Shown: positions 37,249-47,512, numbered from the stretch's first letter. The stretch is DNA of 59,249 bases from Rhizobium sp. SG_E_25_P2 (GCF_029892285.1 NZ_JARXVM010000026.1:1-59249), one strand, 5' to 3'. Translations and numbers: made by a program. The notes: generated from the sequence alone by a model not told the origin.

Positions 37249-38274
37249 ATGCTTCGTCTCACCATGCGCCCGTCAGACCTGCTTTGCTCGACGCCAAAGG
37301 GTCTCTATTGCCCGCCCGGCGATTTCTATATCGATCCTGTCGCGCCCGTGCCGCGTGCGCTGATCACCCATGGCCATTCCGATCATGCCCGCTCGGGACA
37401 CGCCGCCGTGCTCGCCACGCAGGAAACGCTCGATATCATGGGCATCCGCTATGGCGACAATTTCGCCGGCGAGAGCCAGGCGGCGGAGCTGGGGCGCGAG
37501 ATGAAAATCGGCGACGTCACCGTGCGCTTCGCCCCTGCCGGCCATGTGCTGGGCTCGGCCCAGATCGTGGTGGAGAAAGATGGGCTCCGGATCGTCGCCT
37601 CGGGCGATTACAAGCGTCGCGCCGACGCCACCTGCCGGGCCTTCGAGCCGGTCGCCTGCGACGTCTTCATCACCGAAGCGACTTTTGCGCTGCCGGTGTT
37701 CCGTCATCCCGACGATCGCGACGAGATTGCGCGCCTGCTTCATTCGGTGGCGCAGTTCCCCGAGCGCAGCCATCTCGTGGGCGCCTATGCGCTGGGAAAG
37801 GCGCAGCGGGTGATCAGCCTCATCCGTCAGGCGGGCTATGACAAGACCATCTATCTGCACGGCGCGCTGGAGCGTCTGTCGGCCTATTACCAGAGCCAGG
37901 GCGTCGATCTCGGCCCACTCGCGCCGGCGACCATCGAGAAGGGCTCGAAGGAGAAATTCGCCGGCGAGATCATTCTCTGCCCGCCCTCGGCTTTTTCCGA
38001 TCGCTGGGCGCGGCGGTTTGCCGATCCGGTCACCTGCTTCGCCTCGGGCTGGATGCGCATCCGCCAGCGCGTCAAGCAGCGCGGCGTCGAACTGCCGTTG
38101 ATCCTGTCGGATCATTCCGACTGGGACGAGTTGACCCAGACGATCCGCGACACCGGCGCGGGCGAAGTCTGGGTCACGCATGGCCGCGAGGAGGCGCTGG
38201 TGCGCTGGTGCGAACTGCACCAGATTGCCGCACGCCCCCTGCATCTCGTGGGCTATGAGGACGAGAACGACTGA
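37249..38274 (+). CDS. Ligase-associated DNA exonuclease (metallo-beta-lactamase fold)
   Basis: About 341 aa. The HGHSDHARSGH motif near residue 45 is the metallo-beta-lactamase zinc site, and GHVLGSAQIVVE and SGDYKRR follow. This is the SNM1/Artemis-like exonuclease that accompanies an ATP-dependent ligase in alphaproteobacteria. The start may instead be the ATG at 37264, which matches typical family N-termini (MRPSDLL); neither has an ideal ribosome site. The stop shares a base with the ligase ATG. Confidence 0.9.
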   Translation: MLRLTMRPSDLLCSTPKGLYCPPGDFYIDPVAPVPRALITHGHSDHARSGHAAVLATQETLDIMGIRYGDNFAGESQAAELGREMKIGDVTVRFAPAGHVLGSAQIVVEKDGLRIVASGDYKRRADATCRAFEPVACDVFITEATFALPVFRHPDDRDEIARLLHSVAQFPERSHLVGAYALGKAQRVISLIRQAGYDKTIYLHGALERLSAYYQSQGVDLGPLAPATIEKGSKEKFAGEIILCPPSAFSDRWARRFADPVTCFASGWMRIRQRVKQRGVELPLILSDHSDWDELTQTIRDTGAGEVWVTHGREEALVRWCELHQIAARPLHLVGYEDEND

Positions 38275-39893
38275 TGCGCGGCTTTTCCGAACTCATCGAC
38301 CGACTGGTGCTGACGCCGTCGCGCAACGGCAAGCTGACGCTCTTGCGCGATTATTTCCGCGATACGCCCGATCCAGACCGGGGCTATGCGCTGGCGGCGC
38401 TGACCGACGGGCTCGACATTCCCGCGATCAAACCCGCCATCCTGCGCCAACTCGCCGCCGAGCGCATGGACGAGGTGCTGCTCGCCTATAGCTATGACTA
38501 TGTCGGCGACCTCGCCGAGACCATCTCGCTGATCTGGCCTGAGACAGGCGAGGCGAAAGCGCATGACATGCGGCTCTCCGATATGGTGGACACGCTGATG
38601 AAGGCGTCGCGCTCGGATGCGCCGAAACTCTTCGCCTCCATGCTCGACCGGATGGATGCCTCAGGTCGCTACGCCGCCATCAAGCTCGCCACCGGCGGCT
38701 TGCGCATCGGCGTCTCCTCCGGCCTCACCAAACAAGCGCTGGCCGATCTCGGCTCCCGCGACGTGGTCGAAATCGAGGAAATGTGGCATGGGCTTAAATC
38801 TCCTTACGTCGAGCTCTTCGCCTGGCTGACCGGCAAGGCGGAGAAGCCCGAACAAGCGGCCCGGGCGATGTTTCGTCCGGTCATGCTGGCGACCGCCGTG
38901 GAAGATGGCGATCTCGATACGCTGTCGATCGATGATTACAATGCCGAATGGAAATGGGATGGCATCCGCGTGCAGGTCAGCTCCGAAGGCGGCGTGCGCC
39001 GGCTTTATTCCCGCAGCGGCGACGAGATCTCTGGCGCCTTTCCCGATCTTCTCGGCGCCATCGATTTCGAGGCCGTCATCGATGGGGAATTGCTGGTTGG
39101 GCGGCTGCCCGAGTTTGTCGGCACCTTCTCCGACCTGCAGCAGCGACTGAACCGCAAGACCGTGTCCGCCAAGGTCGAGAAGGAGTTTCCGGTCTTCGTC
39201 CGCGCCTATGACCTGTTGATGGAGGATGGCGAGGATCTTCGGCCACTGCCGCTCATCGAGCGCCGGGCGCGGCTGGAGCGGCTGATCGGCCGGATCGATC
39301 CCTCACGCTTTGATCTTTCGCCGCTGGTGGCTTTTGACAGCTGGGATCATCTCGACGCGCTCAGGCGCGCGCCGATCCATCCGATCATCGAAGGGGTGAT
39401 GCTGAAGCGCAAAGATTCTCCCTATCTGCCGGGTCGTCGCAAGGGGCCATGGTTCAAGTGGAAGCGCGACCCCTATGTGGTCGATGCGGTGCTGATGTAT
39501 GCCCAGCGCGGCCATGGCAAGCGTTCCAGCTTCTATTCCGACTATACATTCGGGGTCTGGCAGGAGGCGGAGGGTATTCGCCAGCTCGTGCCGGTGGGCA
39601 AAGCCTATTTCGGCTTTTCGGACGAAGAACTGATGCAGATCGACAAATTCGTGCGCGACAATACGATCGACCGCTTCGGGCCGGTGCGTTCGGTCAAGGC
39701 GACGGAGGAGTATGGGCTGGTGTTCGAAGTGGCCTTCGAGGGACTTGCCCGCTCCAGCCGCCACAAATCCGGCGTCGCCATGCGTTTTCCCCGCATCTCC
39801 CGCCTGCGCTGGGACAAGCCATCAGGCGAGGCCGATACGATCGAAACGCTGGAGGCCATGCTGGAGACGATGGAGACCGGCCGCCGCAGCTGA
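38274..39893 (+). CDS. ATP-dependent DNA ligase (exonuclease-associated, cisplatin-response type)
   Basis: A 539-aa ligase. An N-terminal helical domain (residues 1-200) precedes the adenylation domain. The active-site Lys is in EWKWDGIRVQV near residue 225, and motif III-V elements follow (FEAVIDGELL, EGVMLKRKDSPYLPG, PWFKWKR). A C-terminal OB-fold completes it. It is translationally coupled to the exonuclease. The Lhr-like helicase and PdeM phosphoesterase that often complete this cluster are absent from the adjacent DNA. Confidence 0.92.
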   Translation: MRGFSELIDRLVLTPSRNGKLTLLRDYFRDTPDPDRGYALAALTDGLDIPAIKPAILRQLAAERMDEVLLAYSYDYVGDLAETISLIWPETGEAKAHDMRLSDMVDTLMKASRSDAPKLFASMLDRMDASGRYAAIKLATGGLRIGVSSGLTKQALADLGSRDVVEIEEMWHGLKSPYVELFAWLTGKAEKPEQAARAMFRPVMLATAVEDGDLDTLSIDDYNAEWKWDGIRVQVSSEGGVRRLYSRSGDEISGAFPDLLGAIDFEAVIDGELLVGRLPEFVGTFSDLQQRLNRKTVSAKVEKEFPVFVRAYDLLMEDGEDLRPLPLIERRARLERLIGRIDPSRFDLSPLVAFDSWDHLDALRRAPIHPIIEGVMLKRKDSPYLPGRRKGPWFKWKRDPYVVDAVLMYAQRGHGKRSSFYSDYTFGVWQEAEGIRQLVPVGKAYFGFSDEELMQIDKFVRDNTIDRFGPVRSVKATEEYGLVFEVAFEGLARSSRHKSGVAMRFPRISRLRWDKPSGEADTIETLEAMLETMETGRRS

Positions 39894-39896
39894 CGC

Positions 39897-40499
39897 TCAG
39901 GGCAGCGGCAGGCTCCAGATTGCGAACAGCGGCTTGTCTCCGGAGCGCATGGCGTGGGTGATGCCGAACGGATTATAGATAAGCCCGCCCTTGCCGGGCG
40001 TCACCCAGGGATCGGCATTCTGCCGCCAGTCGCCTTCGGAGAGAGCGATGTAAAGCTCCTCCGGCGGATGTCGATGATTGGGATAATCCGTATTCGGCGC
40101 CAGGATGGACAGGCCGATCTCGACGGCTTTGCTTTCGGCAAGGCCGCCAGCGCCGACAATCATGGCTTCCGCATAGGTCTCTTTCAGAAACGACGGCTGG
40201 CCAGGCGCGATGGCGTCGCTCCAACGCAAGGATGGCTCGATCGCCTTGATCGCTTGGGCGAGACGCGTCAAGAGCGGGCCTGCGCCGTCAAGCGCTGCGT
40301 AACTGTCCGCAAGATGCCGGCAGGCTGGCGCCGATTGGGGCGGTCGATCGGAGATCAGCGCGCGATCGAGCATATTTCTATCAAGGCGCTCAAAGCCTGC
40401 CCGTGGCGGGCCCGCATCGGGCAGGGCGGCCAGAAGGCTCTCCCGGAGCGCATCGAGAAACTCTTGAAGGTCGGATTCCAGGGCGGCGGTCTTGCTCAT
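39897..40499 (-). CDS. DddQ-like DMSP lyase (cupin)
   Basis: A 200-aa protein whose C-terminal cupin carries H142-R-H144-P-P-E-E148 and H182 (GITHAMRSGD), with the surrounding pattern YPNHRHPPEELYIAL and GGLIYNPF. These fit the DMSP-lyase cupin family (DddQ/DddL), which cleaves dimethylsulfoniopropionate to DMS and acrylate. No other DMSP genes (DddA/DddC, AcuI) lie nearby, so the true substrate could differ. It is convergent with the ligase gene with only 3 bp between stops. Confidence 0.78.
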   Translation of the reverse strand: MSKTAALESDLQEFLDALRESLLAALPDAGPPRAGFERLDRNMLDRALISDRPPQSAPACRHLADSYAALDGAGPLLTRLAQAIKAIEPSLRWSDAIAPGQPSFLKETYAEAMIVGAGGLAESKAVEIGLSILAPNTDYPNHRHPPEELYIALSEGDWRQNADPWVTPGKGGLIYNPFGITHAMRSGDKPLFAIWSLPLP

Positions 40500-40592
40500 G
40501 AGACAAGCCTAGCACCCCTGGCTGCGGAGACAAGATGGAACCTGCGCGGGAATGTTCGCGTTCCCGATCATTGTTTTGGATAGGACGGCTTT

Positions 40593-41414
40593 ATGAACCC
40601 TCAGACAACGGATTTCCTCGTCGCCAGCCGCGCGGCCATCACCCAGCTTACAGGGCTGGCCGTGCATTATTCGCTGTCGCTGGTCGGCGCGATCCTGCTG
40701 TTTCTCGTCGGCTGGATGCTGTCGCGCCTGCTGCATCGCTGGACATTGAACGGCCTCAGCCGTATCAGGCATTTCGACGTCACGCTCGCCCATTTCCTCG
40801 CCAATGTCGTGCGCTATGCCGTGCTCATCCTTGTGGCGGTCATGGCGCTCGGGCAGTTTGGCGTCCAGACGACATCAATCATCGCCACGCTCGGCGCCGC
40901 CGGCCTCGCCATCGGTCTGGCGCTGCAGGGCACGCTGCAGAACATCGCCGCCGGCATCATGCTCCTGATCCTTCGGCCTTTCCGGGTCGGAGAAACGATC
41001 GAGACGCCGCAGGTGGCAGGCACCGTCACCGAAATCGGCCTGTTTGCAACAGAGTTGCGCACCTCGGATGGGCTTTTCCAACTCGCGCCGAATTCGGCGC
41101 TGTGGAATGTGCCGGTCAAGAACTATTCCCGCCTGCCGACCCGCCGTTACGAAGTGGCCGTCACCGTGCCGGCGAGCGAGGATCTCGCCCGCACGGAGGA
41201 TCGTCTCCTCGAACTCGCCCGTCGCGATGACCGCATTCTCGACGCGCCCGCGCCGGTCGTCTCGATCAAGGAATTTTCCACTGAGACCGTCACGCTGGCG
41301 CTGTCGGCCTGGGTAAAGACGGGGGACTATAGCGCTGCGACCCGCGATCTGACCCGGCGGGTGAAGCTCGAGTTTGATGTGAAGCCCGACACGGCGCCGG
41401 TACCTGCGCCCTAA
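40593..41414 (+). CDS. MscS-family mechanosensitive channel
   Basis: A 273-aa small-conductance channel. TM1 and TM2 come first, then a pore helix TM3 rich in Gly/Ala (IATLGAAGLAIGLALQGTLQNIAAGIMLLI) that is diagnostic. The cytosolic beta domain follows (FRVGETIETPQVAGTVTEIGLFATEL). It protects against osmotic downshock. Confidence 0.93.
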   Translation: MNPQTTDFLVASRAAITQLTGLAVHYSLSLVGAILLFLVGWMLSRLLHRWTLNGLSRIRHFDVTLAHFLANVVRYAVLILVAVMALGQFGVQTTSIIATLGAAGLAIGLALQGTLQNIAAGIMLLILRPFRVGETIETPQVAGTVTEIGLFATELRTSDGLFQLAPNSALWNVPVKNYSRLPTRRYEVAVTVPASEDLARTEDRLLELARRDDRILDAPAPVVSIKEFSTETVTLALSAWVKTGDYSAATRDLTRRVKLEFDVKPDTAPVPAP

Positions 41415-41417
41415 CAG

Positions 41418-41747
41418 TCAGAGAAGTTCGTCTTTCGATTGGGCGCGATAGAGCGCTTCATAATCGCGTCGGCTGAAGAAAATGTTCGAAATCTCCACCC
41501 GACCTTCAGTGACAGTATAGGTTATGATCGCGGAGCGCTCGAATGGCACACTTCGAAGTCCGACAACGAGATCGTCGCGCTTTCGCCCGCCATGTGGAGC
41601 GTCGCCGATCTTGCGACATCGCGCCATGATGCGGTTCACGAAGCGGTCGGCGACAGCATTGCTCTGGCTGGCTTCAGCGATCGCAAAATGGATGGCTTTC
41701 AGATCATTGATCGCTTGTGGTCGATAGGCGACGTCAAGACGCTGCAT
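41418..41747 (-). CDS. ParE/RelE-superfamily toxin
   Basis: A 109-aa toxin of the ParE family. It starts YRPQAINDLKAIHFAIAE, with GLRSVPFERSAIITYTV in the core and a C-terminal IFFSRRDYEAL. The 5' end overlaps the antitoxin gene by 14 bp. It is convergent with mscS with 3 bp between stops. Confidence 0.9.
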   Translation of the reverse strand: MQRLDVAYRPQAINDLKAIHFAIAEASQSNAVADRFVNRIMARCRKIGDAPHGGRKRDDLVVGLRSVPFERSAIITYTVTEGRVEISNIFFSRRDYEALYRAQSKDELL

Positions 41748-42024
41748 CGGAGAACTTGCGCTCTTGCTCCGCCATGAAGCGGGTCATTTCCGCCTCTGCT
41801 TCTTCCTGGGTCAGGCTTGGCCTGGGGTCATCCAGTGACTGGCGAATTCTCAAGACGATGTCCTGCAGATGTCGGGCGTCTTCTTCCCGGCGTTCTGCCC
41901 ATTGGCGAACGGCTTCATCGACGACATCATTCTCGCTGGCGAAGTCACCGGAAGACACAGCCTCGCGAACCACGTCCAGCGTTTCATCGTCAAGAATTAT
42001 CCGGATGCTCTGACTTGTCTTCAT
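41734..42024 (-). CDS. ParD-type ribbon-helix-helix antitoxin
   Basis: A 96-aa antitoxin. The N-terminal ribbon-helix-helix (SQSIRIILDDETLDVVREAVSSG, then SENDVVDEAVRQWAERRE) is followed by a helical toxin-binding tail. The ATG at 42024 has CGGAGA upstream. The frame continues upstream but lacks coding character. Confidence 0.9.
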   Translation of the reverse strand: MKTSQSIRIILDDETLDVVREAVSSGDFASENDVVDEAVRQWAERREEDARHLQDIVLRIRQSLDDPRPSLTQEEAEAEMTRFMAEQERKFSDAAS

Positions 42025-42105
42025 TGGCGCCGTCTCCGCGTACGAAACCAATGATATCAGAATTTGGGCATGGCTCCAATGCGCCGCGGCAGCCCTCGCG
42101 CCTTG

Positions 42106-42133
42106 TAAAATGGCCGGCGGTCGCCCGCCGGCC
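42106..42133 (-). terminator. Terminator of the preT-preA operon
   Basis: A 9-bp GC stem (42112-42120 with 42125-42133) that runs into ATTTTA on the minus strand, 10 bp beyond the preA stop. Confidence 0.8.
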
Positions 42134-42142
42134 AAGCCTGTC

Positions 42143-43456
42143 TTACTCCGCCGCTTGCTTCGCCATCGGATTGTTTGGATGGGTCGTCCAGTTGGCGTAG
42201 TCGTTGCTCACGGTCTTGCCGGTGCGCGTGTCGGTCTGGCCGGCGGCCAGCGGGACCATGGTGATGCAGTTCTCGACCGGGCAGACGTCAACGCAGAGAT
42301 TGCAGGCGACGCATTCGTCCTCGATCACCTCGAAATGCCTGACGCCGTTGACCATCGCCGTGATCGCCTGGTGGGACGTGTCCTCGCATGCGATGTGGCA
42401 GCGGCCGCATTTGATGCAGAGATCCTGGTCGATCTGGGCCTTGGCGATGTAGTTGAGATTGAGATACTGCCAATCGGTGACATTGGGCACCGCGCGGCCG
42501 CGGAAATCCTCGAGCGTGGCGTAGCCCTTGGAATCCATCCAGTCCGACAGGCCTGATATCATCTCCTCGACGATCTTGAAGCCATAGGTCATGGCGGCGG
42601 TGCAGACCTGCACATTGCCGGCGCCGAGCATCATGAATTCGGCCGCGTCGCGCCAGGTGGTCACGCCGCCGATGCCGGAGATCGGCAGGCCGCGGGTAGC
42701 GGGATCGCGGGCGATTTCCGCCACCATGTTGAGCGCGATCGGCTTCACCGCCGGGCCGCAATAGCCGCCATGCGTGCCCTTGCCGTCGATCGAGGGCGTG
42801 GGCGAGCAGGTGTCGAGATCGACGCCGGTGATCGAGTTGATCGTGTTGATCAGCGACACGGCGTCGGTGCCGCCGGCATGCGCCGCGCGCGCGGGCTTGC
42901 GGATATCGGCGATATTCGGCGTCAGCTTGGTGATCACGGGCATGCGGGTATATTGCTTGCACCAGCGCGCGACCATCTCGACATATTCCGGCACCTGGCC
43001 GACGGCGGCGCCCATGCCGCGCTCGCTCATGCCGTGCGGACAGCCGAAATTGAGCTCGATGCCATCTGCGCCCGTCTCCTCGACGAGCGGCAGGATGGCC
43101 TTCCACTCTTCCTCGACGCAAGGGACCATGATCGAGGCGATCAGCGCCCGGTCCGGCCAGTTCATCTTCACCTGCTTCATTTCCTGCAGATTGACCTGCA
43201 GGGGACGATCGGTGATCAGCTCGATATTGTTCAGGCCGAGCAGGCGCCGGTCGGCGCCCCAGATCGCGCCATAGCGCGGGCCGTTGACATTGACCACGGG
43301 CGGGCCTTCCGAGCCCAGCGTCTTCCAGACCACGCCGCCCCAGCCGGCCTTGAAGGCGCGCTCGACATTGTAGGCCTTGTCGGTCGGCGGCGCCGACGCC
43401 AGCCAGAAGGGGTTGGGGGATTTGATGCCAACGAAATTATTGCGAAGATCAGCCAT
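42143..43456 (-). CDS. preA: NAD-dependent dihydropyrimidine dehydrogenase subunit PreA
   Basis: A 437-aa FMN/Fe-S subunit that reduces uracil and thymine to their dihydro forms, step one of the reductive pathway. A TIM-barrel FMN domain has NFGCPHGMSERGMGAAVGQ carrying the catalytic Cys. Two 4Fe-4S clusters lie near the C-terminus (CIKCGRCHIAC and CVACNLCVDVCP). The ATG at 43456 has GAGGAGA upstream. It forms a complex with PreT encoded just upstream. Confidence 0.95.
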   Translation of the reverse strand: MADLRNNFVGIKSPNPFWLASAPPTDKAYNVERAFKAGWGGVVWKTLGSEGPPVVNVNGPRYGAIWGADRRLLGLNNIELITDRPLQVNLQEMKQVKMNWPDRALIASIMVPCVEEEWKAILPLVEETGADGIELNFGCPHGMSERGMGAAVGQVPEYVEMVARWCKQYTRMPVITKLTPNIADIRKPARAAHAGGTDAVSLINTINSITGVDLDTCSPTPSIDGKGTHGGYCGPAVKPIALNMVAEIARDPATRGLPISGIGGVTTWRDAAEFMMLGAGNVQVCTAAMTYGFKIVEEMISGLSDWMDSKGYATLEDFRGRAVPNVTDWQYLNLNYIAKAQIDQDLCIKCGRCHIACEDTSHQAITAMVNGVRHFEVIEDECVACNLCVDVCPVENCITMVPLAAGQTDTRTGKTVSNDYANWTTHPNNPMAKQAAE

Positions 43457-43473
43457 GTCTCTTCTCCTCGCGC

Positions 43474-44805
43474 TCAGCTGAGCGACTGGTGAATGGATTC
43501 GGCGGCGTCGCGACCCATCGCGGCGGCCGATACGGTCAGGTCGTCGCCGCCTGCGGCGCAATCGCCGCCGGCCCAGACGCCCGCGATGGAGGTGCGACAG
43601 TGCTCATCGATGGCGATCTTGCCGCCGTCGAGTCGGATGGTTTCCACACCCGCGACATCCAGCTTCTGGCCGATCGCGGTCAGCACCTGATCGCAGGCGA
43701 TGGTCAGCTTGTGACCGTTGCCCTTGAGCTGGCCGTCCTCGATATGGGTGTATTCGAGCTCGATTCCCGAGACATGGCCATCCTTGTGGTGGATTTCGGC
43801 GGGCTTCAGCCAGTGGCGGATCAGCACGCCCTTCTGGGCGGCGAGATCCTGCTCGAATTCCGAGGCGTTCATGTTCTCCTTGCCGCGGCGATAGCAGATC
43901 GTCACGTCTTCGGCGCCAAGCAGCTTGGACTGGACGGCGGCGTCGATGGCCGTCATGCCGCCGCCGATGACCACCACGCGGCGGCCGACCGGCACATCCG
44001 CCTTGCTGTCGGCGGAGCGGAGATTGGCGATGAATTCGACCGCGTCGATGACGCCGTTGATATGGTCGCCGGGAGCATTGAGCGCGTTGACGCCGCCCAG
44101 ACCCATGCCGAGGAAGACGGCGTCATGCTTCTGGCGGAGGTCCTCAAGCGTGAAATCGCGACCCAGCATCTGGCCGTCAAAAATGTCGATGCCGCCGATG
44201 CCGAGGATATAGTCGACCTCGCGCTGGGCGAAATCGCCGGGCGCCTTATAGGCGGCGATGCCGTATTCGTTGAGGCCGCCGGCCTTGGGGCGGGCGTCAT
44301 AGATTGTGACCGCGTGTCCCTTCATCGCCAGGCGATGGGCGCAGGCAAGGCCCGCCGGGCCCGCGCCGACGATGCCGATGGTTTTGCCGGTTGCGGGCGC
44401 GCGGGTGTAGAATTGCCTGTCCTGCTCCATGGCCGCGTCGGTGGCGTAACGCTGGAGCCGGCCGATCTCCACCGGCTTGCTTTCTGCGGTGTTGCGCACG
44501 CAGGCCTGCTCGCACAGCGTTTCGGTGGGACAGACGCGGGCGCACATGCCGCCGATGATGTTCTGGTCGAAGATCGTTTTCGCGGCGCCGATGGCGTTGC
44601 CGGTCGAGATCTGCCGGATGAACAGCGGAATGTCGATCGAGGTGGGACAGGCCGTCATGCAGGGCGCGTCGTAGCAGAAATAGCAGCGGTCGGAGGCGAC
44701 CAGCGCTTCGTGCTTGTTATAGGCCGGATGGAGATCGGAAAAGTTTTCCTCATAGCTTTTTGGGTCGAGCCGGCCGCTATGAAGGCCGGGCGCAAGATTG
44801 ACCAT
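43474..44805 (-). CDS. preT: NAD-dependent dihydropyrimidine dehydrogenase subunit PreT
   Basis: A 443-aa FAD/Fe-S electron-entry subunit. Two N-terminal cysteine groups (CYFCYDAPCMTACP and CARVCPTETLCEQAC) bind 4Fe-4S clusters. The FAD-binding motif is GIVGAGPAGLACA and the NAD(P)-binding motif is VVVIGGGMTAIDAA. It is related to GltD. First gene of preT-preA, with a RutR-like operator about 50 bp upstream. Confidence 0.95.
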   Translation of the reverse strand: MVNLAPGLHSGRLDPKSYEENFSDLHPAYNKHEALVASDRCYFCYDAPCMTACPTSIDIPLFIRQISTGNAIGAAKTIFDQNIIGGMCARVCPTETLCEQACVRNTAESKPVEIGRLQRYATDAAMEQDRQFYTRAPATGKTIGIVGAGPAGLACAHRLAMKGHAVTIYDARPKAGGLNEYGIAAYKAPGDFAQREVDYILGIGGIDIFDGQMLGRDFTLEDLRQKHDAVFLGMGLGGVNALNAPGDHINGVIDAVEFIANLRSADSKADVPVGRRVVVIGGGMTAIDAAVQSKLLGAEDVTICYRRGKENMNASEFEQDLAAQKGVLIRHWLKPAEIHHKDGHVSGIELEYTHIEDGQLKGNGHKLTIACDQVLTAIGQKLDVAGVETIRLDGGKIAIDEHCRTSIAGVWAGGDCAAGGDDLTVSAAAMGRDAAESIHQSLS

Positions 44806-44855
44806 GGTTGCATTCCCCTTGTTGTTTATGGGGAAAGGCTAGCAAAGGCCGAAAT

Positions 44856-44873
44856 TTTTATCAAACGGTAAAA
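44856..44873. promoter_or_regulatory. RutR-type operator upstream of preT
   Basis: TTTTATCAAACGGTAAAA matches the reverse complement of the site at 28482-28499 at 15 of 18 positions. It lies 51 bp before the preT ATG. The shared site links the two halves of the pyrimidine pathway. Confidence 0.7.
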
Positions 44874-45053
44874 TTTTTGCAGAGCAATAATTCTTCAGTC
44901 TATCTTTGACGAAGATCAAGAAATATTAGGTCGCAAGCGCTTAGCTGGCCGGACATCCGTCCGGTTTTAAAGTTGATTGCAAATGTATAGTAATTTTTGA
45001 GCCGAATCATCTTGCGATGCGGCGGATTTTCTTCGCGTCTGCGAAGGTCGCGA

Positions 45054-45077
45054 CGCCGGCCGGAGGTCCGGCCGGCG
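45054..45077 (-). terminator. Strong hairpin at the 3' end of pobR
   Basis: A 10-bp all-GC stem (45054-45063 with 45068-45077) directly past the regulator's stop codon. There is no T-run, so it may act as a stabilising or weak terminator structure. Confidence 0.5.
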
Positions 45078-45082
45078 CGCGT

Positions 45083-45988
45083 TCATTCCGCCGCGAGACT
45101 GTGGTTCTGCTGGCGGGCGCGCTCCTGTTCGCGGAACTGTCGCGGCGTTTCTCCCGTCTCCCGCGCAAAGAAGCGGGTGAAGTAGGCCGGGTCGGCAAAT
45201 CCCAGCCCATAGGCGATTTCCTGGGCGGTCATCACCGTGAACACGAGGTCGCGCTTGGCCTGCGAGATGATTTTCTCCGACAGGAGATCGTTCATGGTCT
45301 TGCCGGTCTGCGCTTTGGTGATGCGGTTGAGATGCGTCACGGAGATGCCGAGTTCTCGGGCGTAGAACTCCACCGGCAGATGTTCACGGAAATGACCGGC
45401 GATCAATTCGTTCAATCTGGAGATCCGGAGACCGTCGCGGTCGGACACGCTGTCGCGGCTTTCCGCTTCCATCACCATGTCCGAGGCGAGCGCCAGAACG
45501 ATGCCGAGATAGGCTTCAATCAGACCGAAACGCGGTCCGAAACTGGCGTTGATCTCCTGGCCGAGTCGCCCGAGCGTTGCCAGCAGATAGGCGGCGTCGG
45601 GATGTTCCGGATCGAGCCTGAGCACGCGCGGTTCGCGCAGGAATGCCGTCACGCGCGATGCGTGGCCCGCCTGCACCGGCAGCCGCCGCGTGATTGCCGT
45701 CAGCACCTGACCGTCGACATCCTGCGAGAAACGAAAGCCGTGGCTCACCTTTTCCGGCACGAAGACGAGACAGCCAGCCGACAACCGATGCAGCGCCTTG
45801 CCGATCAGCGCATCGCCCGTTCCGGCGCGAATGTGCAAGATCTGAAAAAGAAAGTCGTGTTTGTGTTCCTTGATTTCCCATTTGTAGAGACTGCTGCGCT
45901 CGGTAATGGATTCGGCGTGAATCCAGAAATCGGGCAAAGCTTCGCTCGCCTCACCGTAGAGGCCGTATGTGGGTACCGTCTGTTTCAT
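45083..45988 (-). CDS. pobR: AraC-family activator of pobA (PobR-like)
   Basis: A 301-aa regulator. The N-terminal cupin sensor has HKHDFLFQILHI and SAGCLVFVPEKVSHGF, and the C-terminal AraC HTH is at about residues 195-290 (LGISVTHLNRITKAQTGKTMNDLL, then GFADPAYFTRFFARETGETPRQF). It is divergent from pobA in the arrangement seen for the AraC-type PobR of rhizobia, so 4-hydroxybenzoate is the likely inducer. Confidence 0.88.
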   Translation of the reverse strand: MKQTVPTYGLYGEASEALPDFWIHAESITERSSLYKWEIKEHKHDFLFQILHIRAGTGDALIGKALHRLSAGCLVFVPEKVSHGFRFSQDVDGQVLTAITRRLPVQAGHASRVTAFLREPRVLRLDPEHPDAAYLLATLGRLGQEINASFGPRFGLIEAYLGIVLALASDMVMEAESRDSVSDRDGLRISRLNELIAGHFREHLPVEFYARELGISVTHLNRITKAQTGKTMNDLLSEKIISQAKRDLVFTVMTAQEIAYGLGFADPAYFTRFFARETGETPRQFREQERARQQNHSLAAE

Positions 45989-46077
45989 GCCTCCTCCTGG
46001 CGTCCGACCCGAGCCTCTCCTCCAAGCTCATGTTCGGAATGTGCAATTCCATGCGTGGAAACTGCATTCAAAGAGTG

Positions 46078-47319
<1,242 letters not shown>

Positions 47320-47351
47320 TCCCTTTGCCGCGTGTCTCCCAAGCGCTGCGA

Positions 47352-47379
47352 CCCCGGCCGTGAATGGCCGGGGTTTTTT
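47352..47379 (+). terminator. Terminator of pobA
   Basis: CCCCGGCC (47352-47359) and GGCCGGGG (47366-47373) around a 6-nt loop, followed by six Ts. Confidence 0.92.
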
Positions 47380-47416
47380 GTATGTTGGCCAAGCCACAAC
47401 GGGATCGGATTTAACA

Positions 47417-47431
47417 TGACAAAAATCATCA
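47417..47431. promoter_or_regulatory. RirA-type iron-responsive operator (TGA-N9-TCA)
   Basis: TGACAAAAATCATCA fits the rhizobial IRO consensus TGA-N9-TCA and is extended by AACA/TGTT to a perfect 7-bp inverted repeat (47413-47419 with 47429-47435). It lies 82 bp before the DUF2325 gene of a putative heme-degradation operon. Confidence 0.6.
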
Positions 47432-47512
47432 TGTTTAATCTTTACTTTGAAACTCATGTTATGTATCCCTTGCGTCGAAGCGGCGGTCGCCGCGCGATGT
47501 CGAGAGGGATCC

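Noticed and set aside
44949-44968. CCGGAC-ATCC-GTCCGG hairpin with TTTT
   Set aside because: It is oriented to terminate a plus-strand transcript, but no plus-strand gene ends here. It may be chance or part of the preT promoter region.
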